Positions 8,179 to 17,339 of a DNA stretch of 64,000 nt are shown here, piece by piece. Each line of letters begins with the position of its first letter. The stretch's first letter is position 1. The stretch is from an uncultured Lachnospiraceae bacterium. GTDB taxonomy: Bacteria; Bacillota; Clostridia; Lachnospirales; Lachnospiraceae. The translations under genes were made by a program, and so were the position numbers. The stretch is taken from contig CAJTKU010000001.1 in the NCBI GenBank assembly GCA_910577015.1, positions 310,001-374,000 on the forward strand. The letters run 5' to 3'. Under the pieces are notes generated by a model. The model did not search any database, was not told where the DNA came from, and saw only the letters and a list, made by a program, of their open reading frames with translations.

Positions 8179-10524
8179 CTATTCCCCTTTCTTTTTGCGG
8201 GTCTTTGTTTTCGGCGTTTCTTTAGACACTGGCTTAGGCGCGGCCTTAGGTGCAGCTTTGGATGCTGACTTAGGTGACGCTTTAAGCGTTGACTCAGACG
8301 CTGCTTTGGACGCGTTTTTTTTAGGCGCGTCCGGCTTGTAGGCAAGAATGCTCAGCGACAGGGGCGCCATTTTGATATTTATGGAATACGGCCTCTCGTC
8401 CCATTCCTTCTTTGCCGCCTTTTTGATTCTGGCATTTACCATACCCGTTCCGCCAAACTGTTCTGCGTCCGTATTGAGGATTTCCTTGTAGCCGCCCTCC
8501 AAAGGCACGCCTATCTGAAGGTTTGCGGGCGCGCCCGAAAAATTGGCAGCCACCACCAGCACGTCTTCTTTCTTTTTCCCCCGGCGCAGATACGTCAGGT
8601 AACAATCATTTGACGCAATGCTGTTAATCCATTCAAAGCCCTCCGGGCTGTTATCCAATTCATACAGTGCAGAATGTGAGCGGTACAATTCGTTTAACGC
8701 TTTCACAAGCGCGGAAACGCCCCTGTGTTCAGGATACTCCAAAAGCTCCCATTCTACCTGACGGTTTTCATTCCACTCGTCAAACTCACCGATGTCCTGT
8801 CCCATAAAAAGAAGCTTTTTCCCCGGATGCGTCATCATATAGGCATAGGTAAGCCTCAGGTTGGCAAATTTCTGCTCCCTCTCTCCGGGCATTTTTCCAA
8901 TCAGGGACGCTTTTCCATGCACCACCTCGTCATGGGAAAATACCAGCATAAACTTTTCACTGTATGCATAAATCATGCTGAAGGTCAGTTCCCCGTGGTG
9001 GTAGCTTCTGAAATAAGGGTCAAACCGGATATAATGCAGGTAATCATTCATCCAGCCCATGTTCCACTTTAAGTCAAAGCCCAGCCCGCCGTCCTGCAGA
9101 CTGCCCGTAATCATGGGGAATGCCGTGCTCTCCTCCGCAATGCTGAGCGCGCCGGGATTGCGTTTTTTCATGATAGAGTTCAAATGCTTAATAAATTCAA
9201 TGGCTTCCAAGTTCTCATTGCCGCCGTAAATATTGGCAACCCACTCCCCGTCGTTCTTGCCGTAGTCCAGATAAAGCATGGAGGCAACGGCGTCCATGCG
9301 GATACCGTCCGCGTGGAACTTTTCCACCCAGAAGAGTGCATTTGCAATCAGGTAATTTTTGACCTCCGGACGTCCGTAATTGTAAATCAGGGTACCCCAG
9401 TGGGGATGCGAGCCCTGTCTCGGGTCAAAATGCTCATACAGGCAGGTGCCGTCAAAGTTGGACAGCCCGTAGGTATCCCTCGGGAAATGCGCCGGTACCC
9501 AGTCCAGAATCACACCGATGCCCGCTTTGTGCAGTTCATTGATAAAATACATAAAATCCTGCGGCGTGCCGTATCTGGCAGTGGGCGCATAGTAGCCAAT
9601 CACCTGGTATCCCCAGGAACCGTCAAAAGGATGCTCCATTACCGGCATCAATTCTACATGGGTGTAGCCCATTTCCTTTACATAGGCTATCACTTTCGGC
9701 GCTATCTCCCTGTAATTCGCATACTCCCTGCCCTCGCCGGGGGCTGCAAAGCTTCCAAGATACATTTCATAAATACTCATGGGAGCCTCCGGCTTCTGCA
9801 ATGCCGCTTTTGCCTTCTGCCAGTCCTTATCTTCCCATGCAAAATTGCGCAAATCCGCTACTACGGACGCCGTTTCCGGTCTGAGCTGCGCCGCATTGCC
9901 GTAAGGGTCCGCTTTGAGATAGGTAAGTCCCCCCTTTAATTTCAATTCGTATTTATAGTTATCGCCGACTTTCGCTCCGGGCACAAAAATCTCAAAAATA
10001 CCGGAGGGCAGCCTGCGCATCTGATGGACCCTTCCGTCCCATCGGTTAAAATCACCCACCGTGCTGACTCTCTGCGCGCCCGGCGCCCATACTGCGAAAT
10101 AGACGCCTTCTTCCCCGTCCAGCGTCATGGGATGCGCTCCCAGTTTTTCATATATGGTATAATGGATGCCATGTGCAAAAGCCTCTTCATCTTCTTTCGT
10201 AATCAGGGGTGCATGTCTGTATGCATCCTGCCTGATTTCCATGTTGCCGTCCTGATACGTGATAATGTAGCGGTATGCCCCGGGCTTTTTTAATGACAGC
10301 CAGACTGCAAAAAAACCGTCCTCGTCAGCCATTTCCATATCTGTTTCCGACATATCGGCAAGAAACTGAATCTGCACTTTCGCCGCACCGGGACAGAATG
10401 CCTGAACCAAAGTCCCGCTGCCTGATGCATGGGGTCCAAGCAGTGCATGGGGATTGGCTGATTCCGAATAGATAATTTCCTCAATCGCCGGCCAATTCAT
10501 CAACTTGTACAATTTGTTGTTCAT
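8179..10524 (-). CDS. glgB: 1,4-alpha-glucan branching enzyme with an Ala/Lys/Pro-rich tail
   Basis: 781 residues. It forms alpha-1,6 branches in glycogen. Two N-terminal beta-sandwich modules (CBM48-like, about 25-225) precede the GH13 barrel. The catalytic residues are in place: nucleophile in GIRMDAVASM, acid/base in SIAEESTAFP and the transition-state Asp in FSHDEVVHGK. The last 45 residues form an unusual low-complexity tail of SKAAPK-type repeats ending KTRKKKGE, not normally present in GlgB. The start has an ideal GAGGAGGTAACAAA leader. It sits between a DUF1015 gene and mscS; no other glg biosynthesis gene is in the window apart from a degenerate GH13 protein at 44 kb. Confidence 0.96.
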   Translation of the reverse strand: MNNKLYKLMNWPAIEEIIYSESANPHALLGPHASGSGTLVQAFCPGAAKVQIQFLADMSETDMEMADEDGFFAVWLSLKKPGAYRYIITYQDGNMEIRQDAYRHAPLITKEDEEAFAHGIHYTIYEKLGAHPMTLDGEEGVYFAVWAPGAQRVSTVGDFNRWDGRVHQMRRLPSGIFEIFVPGAKVGDNYKYELKLKGGLTYLKADPYGNAAQLRPETASVVADLRNFAWEDKDWQKAKAALQKPEAPMSIYEMYLGSFAAPGEGREYANYREIAPKVIAYVKEMGYTHVELMPVMEHPFDGSWGYQVIGYYAPTARYGTPQDFMYFINELHKAGIGVILDWVPAHFPRDTYGLSNFDGTCLYEHFDPRQGSHPHWGTLIYNYGRPEVKNYLIANALFWVEKFHADGIRMDAVASMLYLDYGKNDGEWVANIYGGNENLEAIEFIKHLNSIMKKRNPGALSIAEESTAFPMITGSLQDGGLGFDLKWNMGWMNDYLHYIRFDPYFRSYHHGELTFSMIYAYSEKFMLVFSHDEVVHGKASLIGKMPGEREQKFANLRLTYAYMMTHPGKKLLFMGQDIGEFDEWNENRQVEWELLEYPEHRGVSALVKALNELYRSHSALYELDNSPEGFEWINSIASNDCYLTYLRRGKKKEDVLVVAANFSGAPANLQIGVPLEGGYKEILNTDAEQFGGTGMVNARIKKAAKKEWDERPYSINIKMAPLSLSILAYKPDAPKKNASKAASESTLKASPKSASKAAPKAAPKPVSKETPKTKTRKKKGE

Positions 10525-10537
10525 TTTGTTACCTCCT

Positions 10538-11776
10538 CTAACCTAAACTGTGAATAAACAGTCCGCTTCTTAATTTGGGTTCAAACCACGTGGATTTGGG
10601 CGGCATCAGAAGACCTGCGTCCGCTACTGCAAAAAGTTCTCCTATGGAAGTGGGATACATGGCAAAAGCTGCCTGCATGTCCGTATGCACCCTTCTCTCC
10701 AACTCCCTAAGCCCCCTGATTCCTCCCACAAAATCAATCCTCTTATCCGTTTTGGGGTCTCCTATTCCCAGAACCGGGCTTAACACATAATCCTGAAGCA
10801 GGGAAACATCCAGACTTTTTACCGGGTCCTTACTTTCAAGCCCTTCCTTTGCAGTCAGAAGATACCAGCAGTCCCCGAGATACATTCCCATCTTTCCTTT
10901 CCCCTCCGGCTTTACCGCATCCTTACCCTTTTTTACCACCTCAAAGTTTTCGGAAAGCGCTTTCAAAAAAGCCTCCTGTGAAAGTCCGTTTAAATCCTTC
11001 ACCACCCTGTTATAATCCATTATCATCAATTCACTGTCTGCAAACAAAACGGACAGGAAAAAATTAAACTCTTCCTCCCCCGTATAGCCGGGATGCTCCC
11101 GTCTTCTCTTTTGTCCCACCTTTACCGCCGAAGCGCATCTGTGGTGCCCGTCGGCAATATATATGCTTTCCATCCCTGCAAAGGCGTCTGCAATATCCTG
11201 CATATCCCCGGCGTCATCCACCACAAAGACCCTGTGCGCAATGCCGTCTTCGGATACAAAATCATACAATGGCGCTTTCTGCCTGTTCTTTTCGATAATT
11301 TCCTGTAAACCGGCCCTGTTGCGATAAGCCAGAAAAATCGGTCCCGTCTGTGCATTTAAGGTATCCACATGGCGGATGCGGTCCTCCTCCTTATCCGCCC
11401 TTGTATTTTCATGCTTTTTAATCACACCGCTTTCGTAATCATCAATGGAAGCGCATCCCACTATGCCGGTCTGCTTTCTCCCCTCCATTTCCAGCTCATA
11501 CAAATAGAAACAAGGCTTTTCTTCGGTAACAAATTCTCCCTTTGCAATCTGTTCCGAAAGCAGTTCTTTTGCTTTATGGTAGACCCGTTCGTCGTAAGTA
11601 TCCACATCGTCCGGAAACTGTGTTTCCGCCCTGTCTATCCGCAAAAAAGAAAGGGGAGCGTCTTGCACGGCTTCCTTTGCTTCTTTCCTGCTGTACACAT
11701 CATAGGGCAGCGCCGCAATGCTCTTCTCCAATCCTTTTGCCGGTCTGATTGCCCGAAAAGGCCTTATCTTCGCCAT
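10538..11776 (-). CDS. DUF1015 family protein
   Basis: About 412 residues, covering the whole DUF1015 fold (opening KIRPFRAIRPAKGLEKSIAA, ADGHHRCASA in the middle, FIHSLG at the end). In Clostridia this family is often found near serine/phosphoglycerate genes, and it has been proposed to be an enzyme or kinase-like protein; its reaction is not established. The start at 11776 is preceded by GAGGAGAGTTTAC, which is better than the ATG seven codons earlier. It ends 14 bases before glgB, so the two are probably co-transcribed. Confidence 0.85.
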   Translation of the reverse strand: MAKIRPFRAIRPAKGLEKSIAALPYDVYSRKEAKEAVQDAPLSFLRIDRAETQFPDDVDTYDERVYHKAKELLSEQIAKGEFVTEEKPCFYLYELEMEGRKQTGIVGCASIDDYESGVIKKHENTRADKEEDRIRHVDTLNAQTGPIFLAYRNRAGLQEIIEKNRQKAPLYDFVSEDGIAHRVFVVDDAGDMQDIADAFAGMESIYIADGHHRCASAVKVGQKRRREHPGYTGEEEFNFFLSVLFADSELMIMDYNRVVKDLNGLSQEAFLKALSENFEVVKKGKDAVKPEGKGKMGMYLGDCWYLLTAKEGLESKDPVKSLDVSLLQDYVLSPVLGIGDPKTDKRIDFVGGIRGLRELERRVHTDMQAAFAMYPTSIGELFAVADAGLLMPPKSTWFEPKLRSGLFIHSLG

Positions 11777-11903
11777 GTAAACTCTCCTCTTCTTCATTTT
11801 ATTTCTATTATTTTAACAAAAATTGCTATACATCACAAGTAATTGGTGATAAAATGTGTAGAAGCTTTTTGAAACAAAAATATTGGTAAAGGATGTGGTT
11901 CAT

Positions 11904-12185
11904 TTGACAGCAGAAGACAGAAAATTACTGGCTCGCATCAACAAATATGCCGAAGAAGTCATGGCGGACATTGAGCCCCAGAAGGTGCAGGTTTCCGCGC
12001 AGTTGGACAAGCTCCGTCCCATACTGCAGGAGATTGCAGATGAACAGGGCGTTACCCTTGAGGAGTTCTTTATCCGTTATATGGATATGCAGAGTGAAGC
12101 GGCATGTTTAAGCGACGCAAAAATGCGCGCTGATTTCGATAGTCAGTATAAACCCGATGGGGAACATCCCTTTTTTTACCGTTGA
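11904..12185 (+). CDS. Small hypothetical protein, 93 residues
   Basis: A short helical, charged protein (LTAEDRKLLARINKYAEE, then IADEQGVTLEEFFIRYMDMQ) with no membrane segment. The most likely start is TTG at 11904, nine bases after AAAGGAT; TTG 11883 and GTG 11895 are in frame upstream. It stands alone on the plus strand, divergent from the DUF1015 gene, and ends just before a strong hairpin terminator. The family is not recognised. Confidence 0.65.
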   Translation: MTAEDRKLLARINKYAEEVMADIEPQKVQVSAQLDKLRPILQEIADEQGVTLEEFFIRYMDMQSEAACLSDAKMRADFDSQYKPDGEHPFFYR

Positions 12186-12216
12186 CGCACAGTTTCCCTT
12201 ATCCGTTTTCGCACGA

Positions 12217-12254
12217 AAAGCCTGTCATTCCTTTCGGTTTGACAGGCTTTCTTT
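12217..12254. terminator. Bidirectional intrinsic terminator
   Basis: AAAGCCTGTCA (12217-12227) pairs with TGACAGGCTTT (12240-12250) and is followed by CTTTT on plus and TTTTC on minus. It serves the convergent small hypothetical gene and the transglutaminase-like gene. Confidence 0.85.
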
Positions 12255-12266
12255 TGCAAAATGCTT

Positions 12267-14825
12267 TTACTCTTCTTCAGTTGTCAGATAGATAACTCCC
12301 ATCCAGTAGCAGCCATACAGTTCCGTTTCTCCTTCCAGCGCCTTATGGACATCCCGTCCTATCCGGTAAAAGGTCCTGTCGTCCAGGGCATATTCCGTCC
12401 GAAGAAGCGCAAACCCGTTCTCTTCAATCTGCTCCGCAAGCTTTTCCCCGATTTCATCATAATCGTAATACAGGTTATGCAGCCGGTAGTATTCGCGTCT
12501 GCCGTTTGTGGCAATGTAATTTCTCATGCAGCTGTCCAGCACATAATCGGAATCCTCCGTCAGGGTACGGCTTCCCGCTTCATCCGGCAGATTAAGCAGT
12601 GCATTTGATAAAAATTCATTGTCATTGTTGGTGACATCAAGAATTTCCCACTCACCGTCTATCCTCACCTTATTCCATGCATGGGGAAGATTGCCTTCCA
12701 GCACCCCGGTTACCACCACGCACTGCAGGCCTGCCGCATCCGCCAGAAGCTTGAAAGCGCCGGCATATCCTGCACACACGCATCTGCCGTTGATTAAGGC
12801 GCCATATGCCGTGAAGGAATCGTCATATTTTTTGTCAACATAAGCAAAATTATTTTCCTCTGCATTTTGAAGCGCCATATCATCATATTCGCAAGTGTCG
12901 CACAAATATTGGTTGATTGCCAGTTCCTTCTCCAGCTCCGTCATGCCCGGCTTAATTATCTGCGCCGTTATCTGTGCTACTTTCTCCTTGATTTCCTCCT
13001 GCTTCCTTGCCGTCACTTCTGCGTTGTCATCATATGCCACCTTCACAGCCGTTCCGTCACGGTTAATTTTGTATCCGGTAATGCCCAATATAAGGGGATT
13101 CTGATGATACGCCTCCAAAAATGCATCCTCCAGCATGGTAATATCCGCTGCTTCCGGGAACTCCGACACATCAATTACTTTGACGTTGGCCAGCATATTT
13201 TTGGCAAGATATTCCGATAGCGCGCAGTTTGCCGTAACCTCAAAATCCACTTCCCTGATTTTTACGTCCGCTGTTTCCTCTGCGTCAAACTCGATATCCG
13301 TATTTAACGCCACATCGCCCCCGCGTTTCCGAAGCATGTCTTCCCGTTCTTCCAGGAACTGTAAATCCTTTTCCAGATTGCTTTCATCATAGTCCACGAT
13401 AAGGACAACGTCCTCAAAGGGGGTACCTTCTATACGATAGGGGATTTTTAATACATCGATATTTTTCCCCTCCAGGAAATTTCCTTCCTCATCCGTGTAT
13501 ATATACCTGTCTTCCACTACCATGGCCTGCTCGGTGTCGTAATCAATCAACTTCATGGCGGTCATACCGTCCGCCATGGTTACATAACCGTAAGGCATTG
13601 CCTGTTCCACGGAATCGTATCCGTTGTAACTGTAACCGTTTTCCATCCATGTGTCATAAGCGATTAGTACGGGGATATTCTCCTGAATATCCAGAATATC
13701 CACACCGTTGCTCATCATGGATGTGCCTTCCTTGCATACGGCAATCACACAGTACTGGTAACGGTTATTTTCCCTCAAAATTGCTATAGGCTCTTCCCCA
13801 TATTCTTCTATGGTTCTTTCCCTGCCGTATCCGTACCAGTCGTTCTGCGCCACAGTGTAATTCCGAAAATCATCGTTGGTGGTGACAGAACCATACTCGG
13901 GAGATGCGGAAAACCATTCGGTGTCTGTGGTCACCTCCATAACCGACAGGCCGCCATCCTGCCCGTACTCGTCGCTGACAGTATACCGGCAGACAAAATA
14001 TTCCTCTGCGCCTGCAATCTCATTCCATGAAAAATGCACCCTTCCGTCATCCGTAAAAGAGCAGGTAAGCTTCGGCGTATCGGGAAGCTCCCCTTTCACG
14101 GTCACGACCTGAACCTGCGGCACATCCCTTTTCTCTCCCGTTTCAAGGTCATAATAGGTAGCCAGGTACATCGTACTCAGATTACCCCATTCCGAACCCG
14201 CGTCACTGGGAAAAAATCTCAAATTGTCGTGGTCATACCGTTTTACCACTTCCATACTCAGTCCGCTGAGCCAAATCTTACCGACAGGATACGAAGACGG
14301 CGTCATGGTGATGGTGCCGGTTTCCCTGTCATAATCCCATCCGTTCCCCACCAGATGCTGTAACTGGGGGTCCTCATACAGACCTATAACTTCCGTCCAG
14401 TACTCCACATCAAGGTCGTCAACGGAAAATCCTGCCTGCAAAACAATGTTTTCCGTTCTGCCGATACCGGTAATGGCCGGTCCGTAAGTATAACCGTAAG
14501 GAGAAGGCTTATCCTCATACTTGTCCTTTGTCATGCTTGCAAGGTACATGCTCGTCACATAACTGCCTTCTACATACTCCCCTTCCTCTTCGGTTTCCGG
14601 TTCCTGCGCTTCTTCTGCCGCATCGCCGACGTCCTCCATTTCATCCCTGCTTTCCGCAGGAAGCGCGCCTGCCGGCTCAGCGCTTTTCTTTACGGAAAAT
14701 CCCAGTGCGAAACCGCCTCCGAACATCCCCAAAAGCAAAGCAATGCAAAGTACTACCGGAAGAACCGTACCGCCTTTTTTCTTTTTTTCCAACAGAAACA
14801 TAAACAATCCATTATCAATCTTCAT
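12267..14825 (-). CDS. Membrane-anchored transglutaminase-like protein
   Basis: 852 residues. A single N-terminal membrane helix (about 20-45) is followed by an acidic linker and a large extracellular region. Around residues 235-300 there is a fibronectin-III-like module (FSWNEIAGAEEYFVCRYTV). The C-terminal quarter carries the transglutaminase-like (papain-fold) core, with Cys in NGRCVCAGYAGAF, His in LPHAWNKVRI and Asp in WEILDVT. In bacteria such domains act as proteases or crosslinkers on the cell surface; the substrate is unknown. It follows the anti-sigma gene by 23 bases, so it probably belongs to the sigma-factor operon. Confidence 0.82.
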   Translation of the reverse strand: MKIDNGLFMFLLEKKKKGGTVLPVVLCIALLLGMFGGGFALGFSVKKSAEPAGALPAESRDEMEDVGDAAEEAQEPETEEEGEYVEGSYVTSMYLASMTKDKYEDKPSPYGYTYGPAITGIGRTENIVLQAGFSVDDLDVEYWTEVIGLYEDPQLQHLVGNGWDYDRETGTITMTPSSYPVGKIWLSGLSMEVVKRYDHDNLRFFPSDAGSEWGNLSTMYLATYYDLETGEKRDVPQVQVVTVKGELPDTPKLTCSFTDDGRVHFSWNEIAGAEEYFVCRYTVSDEYGQDGGLSVMEVTTDTEWFSASPEYGSVTTNDDFRNYTVAQNDWYGYGRERTIEEYGEEPIAILRENNRYQYCVIAVCKEGTSMMSNGVDILDIQENIPVLIAYDTWMENGYSYNGYDSVEQAMPYGYVTMADGMTAMKLIDYDTEQAMVVEDRYIYTDEEGNFLEGKNIDVLKIPYRIEGTPFEDVVLIVDYDESNLEKDLQFLEEREDMLRKRGGDVALNTDIEFDAEETADVKIREVDFEVTANCALSEYLAKNMLANVKVIDVSEFPEAADITMLEDAFLEAYHQNPLILGITGYKINRDGTAVKVAYDDNAEVTARKQEEIKEKVAQITAQIIKPGMTELEKELAINQYLCDTCEYDDMALQNAEENNFAYVDKKYDDSFTAYGALINGRCVCAGYAGAFKLLADAAGLQCVVVTGVLEGNLPHAWNKVRIDGEWEILDVTNNDNEFLSNALLNLPDEAGSRTLTEDSDYVLDSCMRNYIATNGRREYYRLHNLYYDYDEIGEKLAEQIEENGFALLRTEYALDDRTFYRIGRDVHKALEGETELYGCYWMGVIYLTTEEE

Positions 14826-14848
14826 TCTCTTTTCGCCTTTCCGTCTGT

Positions 14849-15343
14849 TTACTGTGCCAGCAAATGCTGCATGTAAATTATGAAACTGTTTTTATCCGTA
14901 TCTCCCGAATCCACAACCACATAATCCTCTTCTTTGTACGCTGCCAGATAAGTGCCATTTGATGTAACGGCAAACCATACCTGCCTGCCTTCTATCTCCT
15001 CCGTCCATGCCGTTTCTTTCCCAAATTCCACAGGAAGGACGCTGACATGGCTTATCTGAATATCCTCATTCCATGTTCCGTTTTCCGCGTCAGCGCTTCC
15101 CAAATAGATTCCGGGTTCACCGGAAGATTTTTCATTCCCAATGCCTGCCTGCCAGAAAACGCACAGACTGATAAAAAGCAATGCAGCCGCGGCAGGCATA
15201 TATTTTATTATTTTTGTCCTTTTATTGGGGGAAGTTTCCCGTTCTGCGGCAACTCTTTTTTTAGTCAGCGCTATCAGTTCCACCGGAGCATGCAGTCTGT
15301 CCTGCTCTTCTGCATACTGCTTTTTAAAAATTTCCTCTTTCAC
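14849..15343 (-). CDS. Probable membrane anti-sigma factor
   Basis: 164 residues: a charged cytoplasmic N-terminus of about 48 residues, one membrane helix (AAALLFISLCVFWQAGIG) and an extracytoplasmic domain of about 95 residues. Its start codon overlaps the stop of the ECF sigma gene (ATGA), the classical arrangement for a sigma/anti-sigma pair. No zinc-binding anti-sigma motif is visible, so the assignment rests on topology and context. Confidence 0.7.
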   Translation of the reverse strand: MKEEIFKKQYAEEQDRLHAPVELIALTKKRVAAERETSPNKRTKIIKYMPAAAALLFISLCVFWQAGIGNEKSSGEPGIYLGSADAENGTWNEDIQISHVSVLPVEFGKETAWTEEIEGRQVWFAVTSNGTYLAAYKEEDYVVVDSGDTDKNSFIIYMQHLLAQ

Positions 15344-15852
15344 AGCACATCCTCTCCCTTCAATCGAATCCTGAGCATCTCCCTTGCCCGAAACAGCCGG
15401 GATTTCACCGCGGATTCTTTCTGTCCTATTACCTTTCCTATTTCTGCAATGCTTAACTCCTCATAATAATACAGGTGCACGACGCTGCGATAGTGTTTTG
15501 GCAGCGAAGCTATGGCCGACGTCACCGGTGAGTCTGCATTCTCAACCTCCCTAAAAGCCTCTGACGCCTTCTCGTCCGGCTCCTGATTGTCCTGCTCCAG
15601 AAAATGCACTTTTTTTCTGTAAGCGCTTGTCTGCTGCTTTCTGGCGCAGTTTATGGTTACCCGCAAAAGCCATGCTTTTAAATGCTCTTCTGATGTGATT
15701 CTGTCCCTGTAACGCACAAGGCGCAGAAACACCTCCTGAAACACATCCTGCGCGTCTTCCCTGTTGCCCATTTCATTTACGGCAAGCCGGTATACCATGT
15801 CCGCATATTTATCTATAATTTCCTCTGTTGCAAGTAATAAATGCCCGTTCAT
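15340..15852 (-). CDS. ECF-type RNA polymerase sigma factor
   Basis: 170 residues. Region 2 (DKYADMVYRLAV...DAQDVFQEVFLRLVRY, with a WLLRVTINCARK segment) and region 4 (LPKHYRSVVHLYYYEELSIA...SAVKSRLFRARE) are both complete. It directs transcription of a small regulon, probably under control of the co-encoded membrane protein. The start is the ATG five bases after GGAGAG. Upstream in-frame ATGs overlap the promoter region and lack ribosome sites. Confidence 0.93.
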   Translation of the reverse strand: MNGHLLLATEEIIDKYADMVYRLAVNEMGNREDAQDVFQEVFLRLVRYRDRITSEEHLKAWLLRVTINCARKQQTSAYRKKVHFLEQDNQEPDEKASEAFREVENADSPVTSAIASLPKHYRSVVHLYYYEELSIAEIGKVIGQKESAVKSRLFRAREMLRIRLKGEDVL

Positions 15853-15888
15853 TTGTCTCTCCATACTGTATCTGTCTTTACACAAAAC

Positions 15889-15917
15889 AGTATACCCTAC
15901 GTGAAACAAATTTCCAA
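15889..15917 (-). promoter_or_regulatory. Promoter of the ECF sigma operon
   Basis: On the minus strand TTGGAA (15917-15912), 17 bases, TATACT (15894-15889), about 37 bases before the sigma start codon. This is a housekeeping-type promoter. No obvious ECF-type promoter was seen, so autoregulation is not evident. Confidence 0.6.
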
Positions 15918-15937
15918 CACTATTTTATATCGGGTTT

Positions 15938-15961
15938 CCGCATTTTGCATTGCGGCTGCCC
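15938..15961. repeat. Family Q repeat, single arm
   Basis: These 24 bases match the left arm of the large foldback at 46122-46145 (CCGCATTTTGCAT, G/T, GCGGC, A/T, GCCC) at 22 of 24 positions. Only one arm is present here, between the lipoprotein stop and the sigma promoter. Confidence 0.6.
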
Positions 15962-15964
15962 TGT

Positions 15965-17200
15965 TTATTCCTCCCGTACTTTGCCGTTGTGCAAAATATC
16001 TTCCACAAGTCCAAACACATCCTCCGTACATTCCGCGGTGGCCGATGCATAAATAAAGTATAAATAGCCTTTATCTGCAATGATATACCATTCCACCTTC
16101 TCATCGCTTAATTCTCCTCGAACGGTATAGCTTAACTTGACTGCATATCCCAGGCAGGTCATACCATAGTCTGTCACCTCCACATTTTCTGCCCTGTCCC
16201 CAAACTGTTCCTCAAAAATTGCTTTTCCCTGTTCCGTATCCTCTGCCATTTCTTTTGTATCAATAAAACCTTCTCCCACATACTCCCTGCGTATGCCGAT
16301 GAAGCAGGAGATATTTTCGACGCTATCCTCTTTTGGCAGAAACGTAAATGTATTCGCATTTTCACTGTAATAATAATCCTGATACCATCCCTCCGGCAGC
16401 TCAAACATAAGATAACCCGTGGAAAAACTGTTTATTTCGGAACCACCGCCTGCCAGAAATCTGTCCAGCTTCTTCTGCGCCGCTTTGGCGTCCCATTCTA
16501 TGTCAAATCCATAAAACGTTTCCAGTTCTGCAATCAAACCGTCCGTTTCTCCGTTTACGTTTTCAGCGTCAAGCGTCACCTCCACAAAGACTCTTGTATC
16601 TTTATCCAGTTCTGCAAGATAATAGGTGCAGAATACCGGAATATACTTTTCCAGCCATGTATCATGCATAAGGTACTTTACCGTCACTCTTATTCCGTTA
16701 TCGGTCTGAACCATCTCCGATATTTCTATTTCCTTGCAATAGGTATTATAAAATTCATCATACGTATATGACAGAAAAAACTCCATATCATCCTCAAGGG
16801 AATATTTCTGCCCTTGCCCGCTCAGGAAAGTATAGGCAGGATTTAATGAAATCCTGAACTTTATACCGTCCTTCTCTGAATAGGCCTCATTTTGGTTGAT
16901 GCTGGAATAGTCGCCGTCAGGAATCATCACCTTCAGTTCCCGGCTGTTATTCTCCCCCTCCTCACTGTCTTCTGTGACAAGGACTGCGCTGCTCATATAT
17001 GCAAACCCGCCAAAATCCTCCGGGAAATCACTTCCCAGCGCTACTTCCTGCTTTTCTTTTTCTTTTCTTCCTGCCAGTCCGTCCTCTCCCCGGGCCGGAG
17101 CGCTGTAAAAAACCGAAGCAATCCTTTCCCCCATGCCACAGGCGCTGAGAAAGGCTGTCATAAAAATCACTGCCGGAAGCATTATCCATTTCCTTTTCAT
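15965..17200 (-). CDS. Lipoprotein of unknown function
   Basis: 411 residues. The start follows GGAGGGG by four bases and gives a signal peptide with lipobox LSAC (about residue 21), so the protein is lipid-anchored outside the membrane. An earlier in-frame start 23 codons upstream would spoil the signal peptide. The body has no recognised domain; it has two similar halves of beta-rich appearance. It lies just upstream of the ECF sigma operon and may belong to the same envelope response; this is inference. Confidence 0.78.
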   Translation of the reverse strand: MKRKWIMLPAVIFMTAFLSACGMGERIASVFYSAPARGEDGLAGRKEKEKQEVALGSDFPEDFGGFAYMSSAVLVTEDSEEGENNSRELKVMIPDGDYSSINQNEAYSEKDGIKFRISLNPAYTFLSGQGQKYSLEDDMEFFLSYTYDEFYNTYCKEIEISEMVQTDNGIRVTVKYLMHDTWLEKYIPVFCTYYLAELDKDTRVFVEVTLDAENVNGETDGLIAELETFYGFDIEWDAKAAQKKLDRFLAGGGSEINSFSTGYLMFELPEGWYQDYYYSENANTFTFLPKEDSVENISCFIGIRREYVGEGFIDTKEMAEDTEQGKAIFEEQFGDRAENVEVTDYGMTCLGYAVKLSYTVRGELSDEKVEWYIIADKGYLYFIYASATAECTEDVFGLVEDILHNGKVREE

Positions 17201-17278
17201 TTTCCCCTCCAGACTTTTCCTGTTATACATTTCATATAGAATACCCCTGATGACCGTTTCCGGTTGCAAAAAGCATGA

Positions 17279-17310
17279 AAAAAGCCGGAGAAAAATTTCT
17301 CCGGCTTTTT
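17279..17310 (-). terminator. Intrinsic terminator of serC-serA
   Basis: A perfect hairpin of AAAAAGCCGGAGAAA and TTTCTCCGGCTTTTT, followed on the minus strand by a T run. Confidence 0.92.
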
Positions 17311-17339
17311 AACCTGCGCCCGATAGTGCAGTTTTTTCG

